This document shows, in pieces, positions 17,291 through 28,687 of a DNA stretch of 34,784 nucleotides. The stretch covers positions 1 through 34,784 of the forward strand of contig JAQGNJ010000132.1 in assembly GCA_028291885.1 (NCBI GenBank), given 5' to 3'. Made by a program: the position numbers and the translations under genes. The notes below the pieces were generated by a model. That model was not told the origin of the DNA and did no database searches. It worked only from the letters and a program-made list of their open reading frames with translations. Position 1 is the first letter of the stretch; every line of letters begins with the position of its first letter. Source of the DNA: Ramlibacter sp. GTDB taxonomy: Bacteria; Pseudomonadota; Gammaproteobacteria; Burkholderiales; Burkholderiaceae_C.

Positions 17291-17731
17291 TCAGTTGATC
17301 TCGATGCGCCGGGGCCTGGAGGCCTCGTGCTTGGGCAGGGTGACGCGAAGGACGCCGTCGCGGTAGCTGGCATCCACCTTGGAGGCGTCGACGTCGTCGG
17401 GCAGGCTGATCACGCGCCGGAAGGCGCCGGTGTAGCGCTCCTGCGCATAGACGCTGGTGCGCTCGCCGGCTTCGGGCAGCAGGCTCTGCCGCTCGCCGGA
17501 AATGATCAGCAGGCCGCGGTCGATGGTCAGCTCGATCTTGCCGGGGTCCAGCCCCGGCGCCAGCGCCATGACCTCGACCGTGTCGGGCGTGCTGCCGACG
17601 TTGAGGACGGGGAAACCGGCGCCCGCCAGCGCCCGGATGCTCGAGCCGGGGCGGAAAGCCTGGTCGAAATGATTCTGCAGCCGGCTCAATTGCTCAAACA
17701 GGTCTGCAGAAGGCCTGAACAATGCATTCAT
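17291..17731 (-). CDS. Hsp20/alpha-crystallin family small heat shock protein
   Basis: MNALFRPSADLFEQLSRLQNHFDQAFRPG, VEVMALAPGLDPGKIELTIDRGLLIISGERQ, RRVISLPDDVDASKVDASYRDGVLRVTLPKHEASRPRRIEIN. Confidence 0.95.
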   Translation of the reverse strand: MNALFRPSADLFEQLSRLQNHFDQAFRPGSSIRALAGAGFPVLNVGSTPDTVEVMALAPGLDPGKIELTIDRGLLIISGERQSLLPEAGERTSVYAQERYTGAFRRVISLPDDVDASKVDASYRDGVLRVTLPKHEASRPRRIEIN

Positions 17732-17841
17732 GGTCCATCTCCTTGCCGTTGGTTGAAAGAACGTGGCAAAGCGGAATTAAGGCGTGTCGCCCGGATTGCA
17801 AGAGGCGGCATCATCGGGGAAAACACCGGAGCCGCAAGCCA

Positions 17842-18510
17842 ATGGAACCCGTCGCACCCCCTCTCCGATCCCTGCACCGGCCGGCCGCGGCCGCCACCGC
17901 CCGGCCCTGGCTGCTGGTCCTGTTGCACGGCGTCGGCAGCAACGAGCAGGACCTGTTCGGCCTCGCGCCGCAGGTGCCGCCGCAGTTCCACGTGCTCAGC
18001 CTGCGCGGCCCGCTGACGCTGGGGCCCGGCTCCTATGCCTGGTTCACGTTTTCGGTCGGCGCCGACGGCCGGCGCGCGATCGACGCGGCCCAGGAAGCGG
18101 CCAGCCGGCCGCTGATCGCACGGACCGTCCAAGCGGCCGCCGCGCAACTGCAGGTCCCGCCGCAGCGGGTGGTCGTGGGTGGCTTCAGCCAGGGCGGGGT
18201 CATGTCGCTGTCGCTGCTGCTCACCCGGCCCGAGCTGCTGCACGCGGCGATGGTGATGCACGGGCGGCTGCTCCCGGAGGTGTTGCCGCTGCGCGCGCCG
18301 CCGGAGCGGCTGCAGGGGCGGCGGCTCTGGGTGAGCCACGGCACGGAGGACGGCATGATCCCGCTGACCAGCGCGCGCCAGATCCGGGACACCGTGGCCG
18401 CGCTCCCGGTCGAACTCGCGTACCACGAGTTCCCCGGCGGCCACGAACTGCGGCCGGCGGAACTGCGCGCCGCGATGGACTGGCTGCAGGACCTGACGCA
18501 GGCCGCCTGA
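17842..18510 (+). CDS. Alpha/beta hydrolase (phospholipase/carboxylesterase family)
   Basis: WLLVLLHGVGSNEQDLFGLAPQVPPQFHVLSLRGPL, VVVGGFSQGGVMSLSLLLTRP, VSHGTEDGMIPLTSAR, YHEFPGGHEL: GFSQG nucleophile, D and H of triad. Confidence 0.93.
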   Translation: MEPVAPPLRSLHRPAAAATARPWLLVLLHGVGSNEQDLFGLAPQVPPQFHVLSLRGPLTLGPGSYAWFTFSVGADGRRAIDAAQEAASRPLIARTVQAAAAQLQVPPQRVVVGGFSQGGVMSLSLLLTRPELLHAAMVMHGRLLPEVLPLRAPPERLQGRRLWVSHGTEDGMIPLTSARQIRDTVAALPVELAYHEFPGGHELRPAELRAAMDWLQDLTQAA

Positions 18511-18528
18511 CGCCAGTCCTGTCCTGGC

Positions 18529-21417
<2,889 letters not shown>

Positions 21418-21424
21418 GGGAGAG

Positions 21425-21799
21425 TCAGGCGTTCTTGACCAGTTCGGCGTAGGCAGGCGCGTCCATCAGGGCGTCGAGCTGGGCCGGTTCCGTCAGCTTG
21501 ACCTTGAAGAACCAGCCGGCCTTCATGGGATCGGAGTTGGCCAGCGACGGGTCGGAGCGCAGCGCCTCGTTCACCTCGGTGACTTCGCCGGAGACCGGCA
21601 TGTAGACATCGGCCGCGGCCTTCACCGACTCCACCACGCCGGCCACTTCTCCCTGCGCGTACGTGCGTCCGGCTTCCGGCAGGTCGACGAACACCACGTC
21701 GCCCAGCGCGTCCTGCGCGTGCACCGTGATTCCGACGGTGGCGCTGTTCTTGTCGTCGGACTGGACCCATTCGTGGTCCGATGTGTATTTCACGCTCAT
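21425..21799 (-). CDS. gcvH: Glycine cleavage system H protein
   Basis: [73 protein letters not shown], including the lipoyl lysine ESVKA. Confidence 0.98.
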   Translation of the reverse strand: MSVKYTSDHEWVQSDDKNSATVGITVHAQDALGDVVFVDLPEAGRTYAQGEVAGVVESVKAAADVYMPVSGEVTEVNEALRSDPSLANSDPMKAGWFFKVKLTEPAQLDALMDAPAYAELVKNA

Positions 21800-21823
21800 G
21801 GCTTCTCCTGGTTCAAAAACATT

Positions 21824-22957
21824 TCAGCCGCGGTGGTAGCGGTTGGGGACGAAGGGCATGCCCGTCACTTCCATCGGCACCGGCTTGCCGCGAACGATCG
21901 CGTGCAGGCGGGTGCCGGGCAGGGCGGACTCCGCGGCGACATAGCCCATCGCGATAGGTCGGTCGATGGTGGGGGCTAGCAGGCCGCTGGTGACTTCTCC
22001 GACGGGCCGGCCTTGCGCGTCCTGCAATTGCGTGTGCTCGCGCACCGGCACCCGCTCCAGCGCGACCAGCCCGACGCGCTTGCGCCGCAGCGTGGAAGCA
22101 TCCTGCAGCTGCGCCAGCACCGTGTCGGCGCCGGGAAAACCGCCGGCGCGATGGCCGCCGCTGCGCCGCACTTTCTGGATCGCCCAGTTCAGCGCCGCTT
22201 CCACCGGCGTCGTCGTCGTGTCGATGTCGTTGCCGTACAGGCACAGGCCCGCTTCCAGCCGCAGGGAATTGCGCGCGCCCAGGCCGACCGGCTTGACCTC
22301 GGCTTGCGCCAGCAGGGCGCGCGCCAGGGCGTCCGCCCGCGATTCGTGCACCGAGATCTCGAAGCCGTCCTCGCCGGTGTAGCCGCTGCGGGTGACGTAC
22401 AGCTCGGCGCCGTTCCAGTCGAAGCGGCCGCCGGTCATGAACACCAGCTGGGCCACGCCCGGCACCAGCCGCGACAACGCATCGACAGCCTTGGGCCCTT
22501 GCAGCGCGAGCAGGCCGCGCTCCGGCATGGGGACGACCTGGCAGCGCGAGCCGATGCGCCGCTGGATGTGTTCGATGTCGCCGACCTTGCAGGCGCCGTT
22601 GACGATGACGAACAGGTCGTCGCCGCGGTTGACCATCATCAGGTCGTCGATGATGGTGCCTTCGTCGGTCAGCAGCAGGCCGTAGCGCTGCTTGTTCACG
22701 CCCAGGCCGATCACGTCCACCGGGACCAGGGTTTCGAACGCGGCGGCGGCATCGGGGCCGACCAGCCGCAGCTGGCCCATGTGCGAGACGTCGAACAGGC
22801 CGGCCGAGTTGCGGGTGTGGTGGTGTTCGGCCATCAGGCCGGACGGATACTGCACGGGCATCGAGTAGCCGGCGAACGGCACCATGCGCGCACCGAGCTC
22901 GACATGCAGCGCATGCAGCGGCGTCTCGAGGAGGCTTTGTTCTTGGGATGCGCTCAA
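21824..22957 (-). CDS. gcvT: Glycine cleavage system aminomethyltransferase (T protein)
   Basis: ETPLHALHVELGARMVPFAGYSMPVQYPSGLMAEHHHTRNSAGLFDVSHMGQ; SGYTGEDGFEI. Start likely TTG at 22957 behind ggagaag; ORF track starts at 22993. Confidence 0.97.
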   Translation of the reverse strand: MSASQEQSLLETPLHALHVELGARMVPFAGYSMPVQYPSGLMAEHHHTRNSAGLFDVSHMGQLRLVGPDAAAAFETLVPVDVIGLGVNKQRYGLLLTDEGTIIDDLMMVNRGDDLFVIVNGACKVGDIEHIQRRIGSRCQVVPMPERGLLALQGPKAVDALSRLVPGVAQLVFMTGGRFDWNGAELYVTRSGYTGEDGFEISVHESRADALARALLAQAEVKPVGLGARNSLRLEAGLCLYGNDIDTTTTPVEAALNWAIQKVRRSGGHRAGGFPGADTVLAQLQDASTLRRKRVGLVALERVPVREHTQLQDAQGRPVGEVTSGLLAPTIDRPIAMGYVAAESALPGTRLHAIVRGKPVPMEVTGMPFVPNRYHRG

Positions 22958-23007
22958 GCGGACTTCTCCAGGGCAATCGGATTCATCGTACACACGATGG
23001 GCTGCCC

Positions 23008-23198
23008 CTGCTGTCCGCTTTACCTGAGAGATTCGCCCCTTGACGGGGTTTGCTCCTTCGGTGGGCCGGCTCGTCGAGCCGGGCCTCTCTCCAGCCGGGA
23101 AACGCCCCGCGATCGGGACGCCTCGTCAGTCCTTTTTGCCTGAGCGTTCGGGTTGTCCCTGCGCCTTCGGCGGCTCCTTTCGGAGCTCTCTCCTGACG
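23008..23198 (-). ncRNA. Tandem glycine riboswitch (two aptamers) upstream of gcvT
   Basis: Minus strand: aptamer 1 (23125-23198) caggagagagctccgaaaggagcCGCCGAAGGcgcagggacaacccgaacgctCAGGCaaaaaggactgac; aptamer 2 (23008-23097) ctggagagaggcccgg...CACCGAAGGagcaaaccccgtcaaggggcgaatctctCAGGTaaagcggacagcag. Duplicate GGAGAG / CCGAAGG / CTCAGGnAAA motifs. Confidence 0.95.
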
Positions 23199-23203
23199 CC
23201 GCG

Positions 23204-23209
23204 AGTATA
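23204..23209 (-). promoter_or_regulatory. Candidate -10 element (TATACT) for the riboswitch-gcvTHP transcript
   Basis: Minus strand gccgcTATACTcgcggcg lies between the dctM stop and aptamer 1; no good -35 seen at 16-18 nt. Confidence 0.4.
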
Positions 23210-23214
23210 GCGGC

Positions 23215-24504
23215 TCACTTGAAGCCGAGGGTGTGCGGCAGCCAGGTGGACAGGGCCGGAACGAAGGTCAGGATGACGAGCACGACGCCGTGCGCAACGA
23301 GGAAGGGCTTGAGTTCGCGCACCAGCGGCCCCAGCGGCACGCGCGCCACGTTGGACGTGACGAACAGCAAACCGCCGACCGGCGGCGTGATCATCCCCAG
23401 CGTGAGATTGAAGATGACGATCATCGCGAAGTGGATCGGGTCGATGCCCAGCTTCATCGCCACCGGGCCGAGGATCGGCGCCAGCACCATCACGCCGGGC
23501 AGCGGCTCGATGAAGATGCCGAACAGCAGCAGCAGCACGTTCACCAGGACCAGGAAGGTCCAGGGCGACAGCTTCATCGCGATGATCCAGTCGGCCAGGG
23601 CCTGCGGCACGCCTTCGATGGTCAGCACCCAGGCGAAGGACGCGGACAGGCCGATGATGATCAGCACCGACGCACTGAGCAGGGCCGAGCGGGCCAGGAT
23701 GTCGGGCAGCGCCTTCCATTCGAGCGTGCGGTAGACGAACTTGCCGCAGACCAGCGCATAGAACACCGCGACCACCGACGCTTCGGTCGGCGTGAACCAG
23801 CCGGCGCGCATGCCGCCGAGGATCACGATCGGCAGCAGCAGGGCCGGCAGCGCGCGCCAGGTCGTGCGCAGCATCTCGTCGAAGGTGGGGTTCTGGCCGT
23901 CGCCCTTGTAGTTGCGCTGCCTGGACACCCACCAGTTGACCACGCACATCGCGACCGCGATCAGCACGCCGGGAAGCAGGCCGGCCACGAACAGCGCGCC
24001 GACCGACACGTTGTCGTCCTGCAGCGCGTAGATGATCATGATGATCGACGGCGGGATGATCGGCCCGACGATCGCGGTGGATGCCGTCAGCGCCGCGGCG
24101 TAGGCGCGGTCGTAGCCCGCCTTGGCCATCATCCGGATCAGCATCGATCCGGGACCGGCCGCATCGGCCAGGGCCGAGCCCGAGATGCCGGAAAAGAAGG
24201 TCAGCGACACGACGTTGGTGTAGCCCAGTCCGCCGCGGCGGTGGCCGACGAACTGGCCGGCGAAGCGCAGCAGCACGTCGGTCAGCGAACCACCGCTCAT
24301 GAGCTCGGCCGCGAGGATGAAGAACGGGACCGCCATCAGCGGGAAGCTGTCGATGCCGGTGAATGTTTCCTTGAGCAGCACCATCAGCGGATAGCTGTCG
24401 GCGACCAGCAGGGCGGTGGCCGTGGCCAGGCCGAGCGCGAACGCGACCGGCACGCCGATCGCGAGAAAGAAGCAGGCCGCAACGACCAGTGCGATGCTGG
24501 TCAT
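23215..24504 (-). CDS. TRAP transporter large permease (DctM-type)
   Basis: FPLMAVPFFILAAELMSGGSLTDVLLRFA, FFSGISGSALADAAGPGSMLIRMM, IVGPIIPPSIIMIIYA, MITPPVGGLLFV. Confidence 0.97.
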   Translation of the reverse strand: MTSIALVVAACFFLAIGVPVAFALGLATATALLVADSYPLMVLLKETFTGIDSFPLMAVPFFILAAELMSGGSLTDVLLRFAGQFVGHRRGGLGYTNVVSLTFFSGISGSALADAAGPGSMLIRMMAKAGYDRAYAAALTASTAIVGPIIPPSIIMIIYALQDDNVSVGALFVAGLLPGVLIAVAMCVVNWWVSRQRNYKGDGQNPTFDEMLRTTWRALPALLLPIVILGGMRAGWFTPTEASVVAVFYALVCGKFVYRTLEWKALPDILARSALLSASVLIIIGLSASFAWVLTIEGVPQALADWIIAMKLSPWTFLVLVNVLLLLFGIFIEPLPGVMVLAPILGPVAMKLGIDPIHFAMIVIFNLTLGMITPPVGGLLFVTSNVARVPLGPLVRELKPFLVAHGVVLVILTFVPALSTWLPHTLGFK

Positions 24505-25013
24505 AGCGCAGCGCTCGCGGCGGCGTCGAAATGCGCGTCGGACGCGAATTCACGTTTGAGCACATAGGCGCGGACGATCAGCAGGAAGTGCACGATCAGC
24601 AGGATGCCGCCGATCAGCATTGCGCTGTAGATCCAGGAGAACGGGATCTGTGTCGCCGCGGTCAGCTGGAATTGCGTGCGCTCCATGTACAGCCAGCCGT
24701 ACCAGACCATGAAACCGAAGAAGGCGAACAGCAGGGCCGCGACGAGGGCGCGGATGGCGATGCCGACGGGCGCCGGGAAGGCGTCCTGCAGGTTCTCCAC
24801 GGCGATGTGGCCGCCGTAGCGCAGCACCGGGCCGGCGCCCAGGAAGGTCAGCCAGATCATCATGTGGCGCGACACTTCCTCGGCCCATTCGAGCGAGGCG
24901 CTGGTGAGATAGCGCATCGCCACGTTGGTGAAAATGATGACGGCCATGGTCGCCAGCAGCAGGATCAGCGCCCAGCGGTTCGCGGCGAGGAAGTAGCGTT
25001 CGAAGGTTTTCAC
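24501..25013 (-). CDS. TRAP transporter small permease (DctQ-type)
   Basis: FTNVAMRYLTSASLEWAEEVSRHMMIWLTFLGAGPVLRYGGHIAVENL; 4 TM; overlaps dctM start. Confidence 0.95.
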   Translation of the reverse strand: MKTFERYFLAANRWALILLLATMAVIIFTNVAMRYLTSASLEWAEEVSRHMMIWLTFLGAGPVLRYGGHIAVENLQDAFPAPVGIAIRALVAALLFAFFGFMVWYGWLYMERTQFQLTAATQIPFSWIYSAMLIGGILLIVHFLLIVRAYVLKREFASDAHFDAAASAAL

Positions 25014-25044
25014 TGTTGTTCTGGATCTGGTGAAAGCGCTTGCG

Positions 25045-25077
25045 CAAACAAAACCGCCCGGACTTGCCGGGCGGGCA
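25045..25077 (-). terminator. Rho-independent-like terminator/attenuator between dctP and dctQ
   Basis: Minus strand: gcccgcccggcaagtccgggcggttttgtttgc: 8-bp GC-rich stem (ccgcccgg/ccgggcgg), 5-nt loop, then ttttgttt. Confidence 0.7.
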
Positions 25078-25097
25078 TGCGTCGGGCTGGCGCGACT

Positions 25098-26069
25098 TTA
25101 GCGCACGTCCTGGATCTTCTTGATGTTGTCGGCGCCGAATTCCTTGGCGTACGACACGTAGGCCGGCTTGAGCGCCTCGCGGAAGGCGTTGCCGTCGACC
25201 ACCTTGATGACCTTCATGCCTTCCTTCTCGAGCTGGGCGATGCCGTTGTTCTCGTCCTCGTTGACCTTCTTGCGCTGGGCCGCGCCGGCCTTCTTCGCCG
25301 CCTCGCCGAACACCTTCTTGTCGGCGTCCGACAGCTTGTTCCACACCTTGGGTGCGAGCAGCAGCAGGGCCGGCGAGTACACGTGGCCGGTCAGCGACAG
25401 GTGCTTCTGGACCTGCGAGAACTTGGACGACAGGATCACCGGGATCGGGTTCTCCTGGCCGTCGACCGTGCCTTGCTGCAGCGCGCCGAACAGCTCGGGG
25501 AACGCCATCGGCGTGGGCAGGATGCCGAAGGTCTTGTAGCCGTCCATGTGGACCTTGTTTTCCATGGTCCGCATCTTCAGGCCGGCGGCGTCGGCCGGCT
25601 TGACGATGTCGCGCTTGCTGTTGGTCATGTGGCGAAAGCCGTTCTCGGTCCAGCCCAGCGCGATGATGCCCTTGCTCGGGAACTTGGCCAGGATGCCCTG
25701 GCCGATCGGGCCGTCCATCACCTTGCGGGCGTGGTCGTAGTCGCGGAACAGGAAGGGGATGTCGACGATCTTGACTTCGGGCACGAAGTTGCCGACCGGG
25801 CCGGTGGACGTGTTCACCAGGTCCTGGGTCCCGAGCTGCACGGCTTCGATCTGCTCGCGTTCGCCGCCCAGCGCCGAGTTCGGGAAGTGCTGGCACTTGT
25901 AGCGGCCCTGCGTGCCCTTCTCGACCTCTTCGCAGAAGACGGTGGAGCCGACGCCGTAGTGGGAGGTGGGGGAGGTCGCGTAGCCGATCTTCAGGACGGT
26001 CTGGGCCATCGCGCCGGCCGACAGGAAGATGCCGAACGAGAGGGCTGCGAACAGGCGGGTCGATTTCAT
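25098..26069 (-). CDS. TRAP transporter substrate-binding protein (DctP-type)
   Basis: Signal MKSTRLFAALSFGIFLSAGAMAQ; TSHYGVGSTVFCEEVEKGTQGRYKCQHFPNSALGGEREQIEAVQLG; PMAFPELFGALQQGTVDGQENPI. Confidence 0.96.
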   Translation of the reverse strand: MKSTRLFAALSFGIFLSAGAMAQTVLKIGYATSPTSHYGVGSTVFCEEVEKGTQGRYKCQHFPNSALGGEREQIEAVQLGTQDLVNTSTGPVGNFVPEVKIVDIPFLFRDYDHARKVMDGPIGQGILAKFPSKGIIALGWTENGFRHMTNSKRDIVKPADAAGLKMRTMENKVHMDGYKTFGILPTPMAFPELFGALQQGTVDGQENPIPVILSSKFSQVQKHLSLTGHVYSPALLLLAPKVWNKLSDADKKVFGEAAKKAGAAQRKKVNEDENNGIAQLEKEGMKVIKVVDGNAFREALKPAYVSYAKEFGADNIKKIQDVR

Positions 26070-26155
26070 TGGGTCTCCGGTGGAATGAACTGCAATCGCG
26101 CGACTATGCACGACGCCCCGCACCGTCCGCCACCGGATTTCTACCGACAACCCTG

Positions 26156-27838
26156 TCACATGTTCACGTAGCTCGGTCCGCCGCCGCCTTCCGGGGGGAT
26201 CCAGACGATGTTCTGCGTCGGGTCCTTGATGTCGCAGGTCTTGCAGTGCACGCAGTTCTGGGCGTTGATCTGCAGGCGGTCGCTGTTGTCCTCGTTCTTG
26301 ACGAACTCGTAGACGCCGGCCGGGCAGTAGCGCGCCTCCGGCCCGGCGAACTTCGCCAGGTTGACGGCCACGGGGATCGACGCGTCCTTGAGCGTCAGGT
26401 GCGGCGGCTGGTTCTCCTCGTGGTTGGTGTTGGAGATGAACACCGAGGTGAGCCGGTCGAAGGTGAGCTTGCCGTCCGGCCTGGGATAGACGATGGGCTT
26501 GCACTGCGCCGCGGGCTTGAGGTAGACGTGGTCCGGCTTGTCGCGGTGGATGGTCCAGGGGATGCGGCCATTGAGCACGAACTGCTCGATGCCGGTCATC
26601 ACCGTGGCGACGGTGCGGCCCTTCTTGAACCACTGCTTGAAGTTGCGCGACTTGTTCAGCTCGTCGCGCAGCCAGGACTTCTCGAAGAGGGCGGGATACG
26701 CGGTCAGTTCGTCGTGCTGGCGTCCCGCGGTGATGGCTTCGTACGCGGCCTGCGCCGCGAGCATGCCGGTCTTGATCGCGGCGTGGCTGCCCTTGATCCG
26801 CGACGCGTTCAGGTAGCCGGCTTCGCAGCCCACCAGCGCACCGCCCGGGAACACCGTCTTGGGCAGCGACAGGATGCCGCCGACCGTCAGCGAGCGCGCG
26901 CCGTAGGCGAGGCGCTTGGCGGGCTTGGCGCCCTCGAAATACCAGCGGATGTTCGGATGGGTCTTGAAGCGCTGGAACTCCTCGAACGGGCTCAGGTACG
27001 GGTTCGTGTAGTCGAGGCCGACGACGAAGCCCACCGCCACCTGGTTGTTCTCCATGTGGTACAGGAAGGAGCCGCCATAGGTCGCGTCGTCGAGCGGCCA
27101 GCCGGCGCTGTGCAGCGCCAGCCCGGGCTGGTGGCGGGCCGGATCGATTTCCCACAGCTCCTTGATGCCGATGCTGTAGCTTTGCGGGTCCTTGCCCTGG
27201 TCCAGCTTGAACTTGTCGATCAGCTGGCGGCCCAGGTGGCCGCGCGAGCCCTCGGCGAAGATCGTGTACTTGGCGTGCAGCTCCATCCCGAGCTGGAAGT
27301 TCTCGCCCGGCTCGCCGTCCTTGGCGATGCCCATGTTGCCGGTCGCGACGCCCTTGACCGAGCCGTTCTCGTTGTAGAGCACTTCGGCGGCCGGGAAGCC
27401 CGGGAAGATCTCGACGCCCAGGGCCTCGGCCTGCTGCGCCAGCCAGCGGGTGAAATTCGCCAGGCTGATGATGTAGTTGCCGTCGTTGTGGAAGTTCCTG
27501 GGCAGCATGAAGTTGGGCGTGCGAAACGCGCCGGCTTCGGTGGTGAACAGGAAGATGTCCTCGGTCACCGGCTGGTTCAGCGGCGCGCCCATCTCCTTCC
27601 AGTCGGGGAACAGCTCGTACAGGGCGCGCGGGTCCATGATCGCGCCGGACAGGATGTGCGCTCCGGGCTCCGCGCCTTTCTCCAGAACCACCACCGACAC
27701 CTCCTTGCCGTGGTCCGCCGCCAGCTGCTTGAGGTGGATCGCCGTCGACAGGCCAGCGGGTCCGCCCCCCACCACCACGACGTCGTACTCCATGGCTTCG
27801 CGCGGACCGTACTGGGCGAGGATTTGTTCTTGGTTCAT
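26156..27838 (-). CDS. Electron transfer flavoprotein-ubiquinone oxidoreductase (ETF-QO)
   Basis: MEYDVVVVGGGPAGLSTAIHLKQLA, GAHILSGAIMDPRAL, EGSRGHLGRQLIDKF, C-terminal 4Fe-4S CPAGVYEF...NAQNCVHCKTCDIKDPTQNIVWIPPEGGGGPSYVNM. Confidence 0.97.
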   Translation of the reverse strand: MNQEQILAQYGPREAMEYDVVVVGGGPAGLSTAIHLKQLAADHGKEVSVVVLEKGAEPGAHILSGAIMDPRALYELFPDWKEMGAPLNQPVTEDIFLFTTEAGAFRTPNFMLPRNFHNDGNYIISLANFTRWLAQQAEALGVEIFPGFPAAEVLYNENGSVKGVATGNMGIAKDGEPGENFQLGMELHAKYTIFAEGSRGHLGRQLIDKFKLDQGKDPQSYSIGIKELWEIDPARHQPGLALHSAGWPLDDATYGGSFLYHMENNQVAVGFVVGLDYTNPYLSPFEEFQRFKTHPNIRWYFEGAKPAKRLAYGARSLTVGGILSLPKTVFPGGALVGCEAGYLNASRIKGSHAAIKTGMLAAQAAYEAITAGRQHDELTAYPALFEKSWLRDELNKSRNFKQWFKKGRTVATVMTGIEQFVLNGRIPWTIHRDKPDHVYLKPAAQCKPIVYPRPDGKLTFDRLTSVFISNTNHEENQPPHLTLKDASIPVAVNLAKFAGPEARYCPAGVYEFVKNEDNSDRLQINAQNCVHCKTCDIKDPTQNIVWIPPEGGGGPSYVNM

Positions 27839-27898
27839 GGGGGTCTCGTCGATAATGAGCTGAACATTTTACGAGCGCAATTCCTGCAGGAGAACCAC

Positions 27899-28681
27899 GT
27901 GGCGTACAGCATCGATCTTTCGGGCCGGGTGGCCTTCATCACCGGCGCGTCGAGCGGCCTGGGCGCGCAGTTCGCGCGCACGTTGTCGCGCGCGGGCGCG
28001 GCGGTCGTGCTGGCCAGCCGCCGGGTGGAAAAGCTCAAGGACCTGCGGGCCCAGATCGAAGCCGAAGGCGGCGACGCCCACGTCCTGGCGCTCGACGTGA
28101 CCGACCTCGACAGCATCAAGGCAGCGGTCGCCCACGCCGAAACCGAAGTCGGCGCGATCGACATCCTGGTCAACAACTCCGGCGTCAGCACCACGCAGCG
28201 CATCCAGGATGTGAGCGAGGAAGACTACGACTACATCTTCGACACCAACGTCAAGGGCGCCTTCTTCGTCGCGCAGGAAGTAGGCAAGCGCATGCTGGCG
28301 CGGGCGCGCGGCGCCGCCCCCGGCACCTACATCGGCGGGCGCATCATCAACATCGCGTCGATGGCGGGCCTGAAGGTGCTGCCGCAGATCGGCGTGTACG
28401 CGATGAGCAAGGCCGCCGTGGTGCAGATGACCAAGGCGCTGGCGCTGGAATGGGGCCGCTTCGGCATCAACGTCAACGCGATCTGTCCCGGCTACATCGA
28501 CACCGAGATCAACCACCACCACTGGCAGACCGAGCAGGGCATCAAGCTGGTGAACATGCTGCCGCGCAAGCGCGTCGGCCAGCCCGAAGACCTCGACGCG
28601 CTGATCGTGCTGCTCTCCAGCAGCCAGAGCCATTTCGTCAACGGGGCGGTGATCGCCGCCGACGACGGCTTCGGCGTGTAG
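27899..28681 (+). CDS. SDR family NAD(P)-dependent oxidoreductase
   Basis: GTG start with caggaga RBS; RVAFITGASSGLGAQFARTLSRAGAAVVLASRR, YAMSKAAVVQMTKALALEWGRFGINVNAICPGYIDTEIN. Confidence 0.95.
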   Translation: MAYSIDLSGRVAFITGASSGLGAQFARTLSRAGAAVVLASRRVEKLKDLRAQIEAEGGDAHVLALDVTDLDSIKAAVAHAETEVGAIDILVNNSGVSTTQRIQDVSEEDYDYIFDTNVKGAFFVAQEVGKRMLARARGAAPGTYIGGRIINIASMAGLKVLPQIGVYAMSKAAVVQMTKALALEWGRFGINVNAICPGYIDTEINHHHWQTEQGIKLVNMLPRKRVGQPEDLDALIVLLSSSQSHFVNGAVIAADDGFGV

Positions 28682-28687
28682 CCCGGC

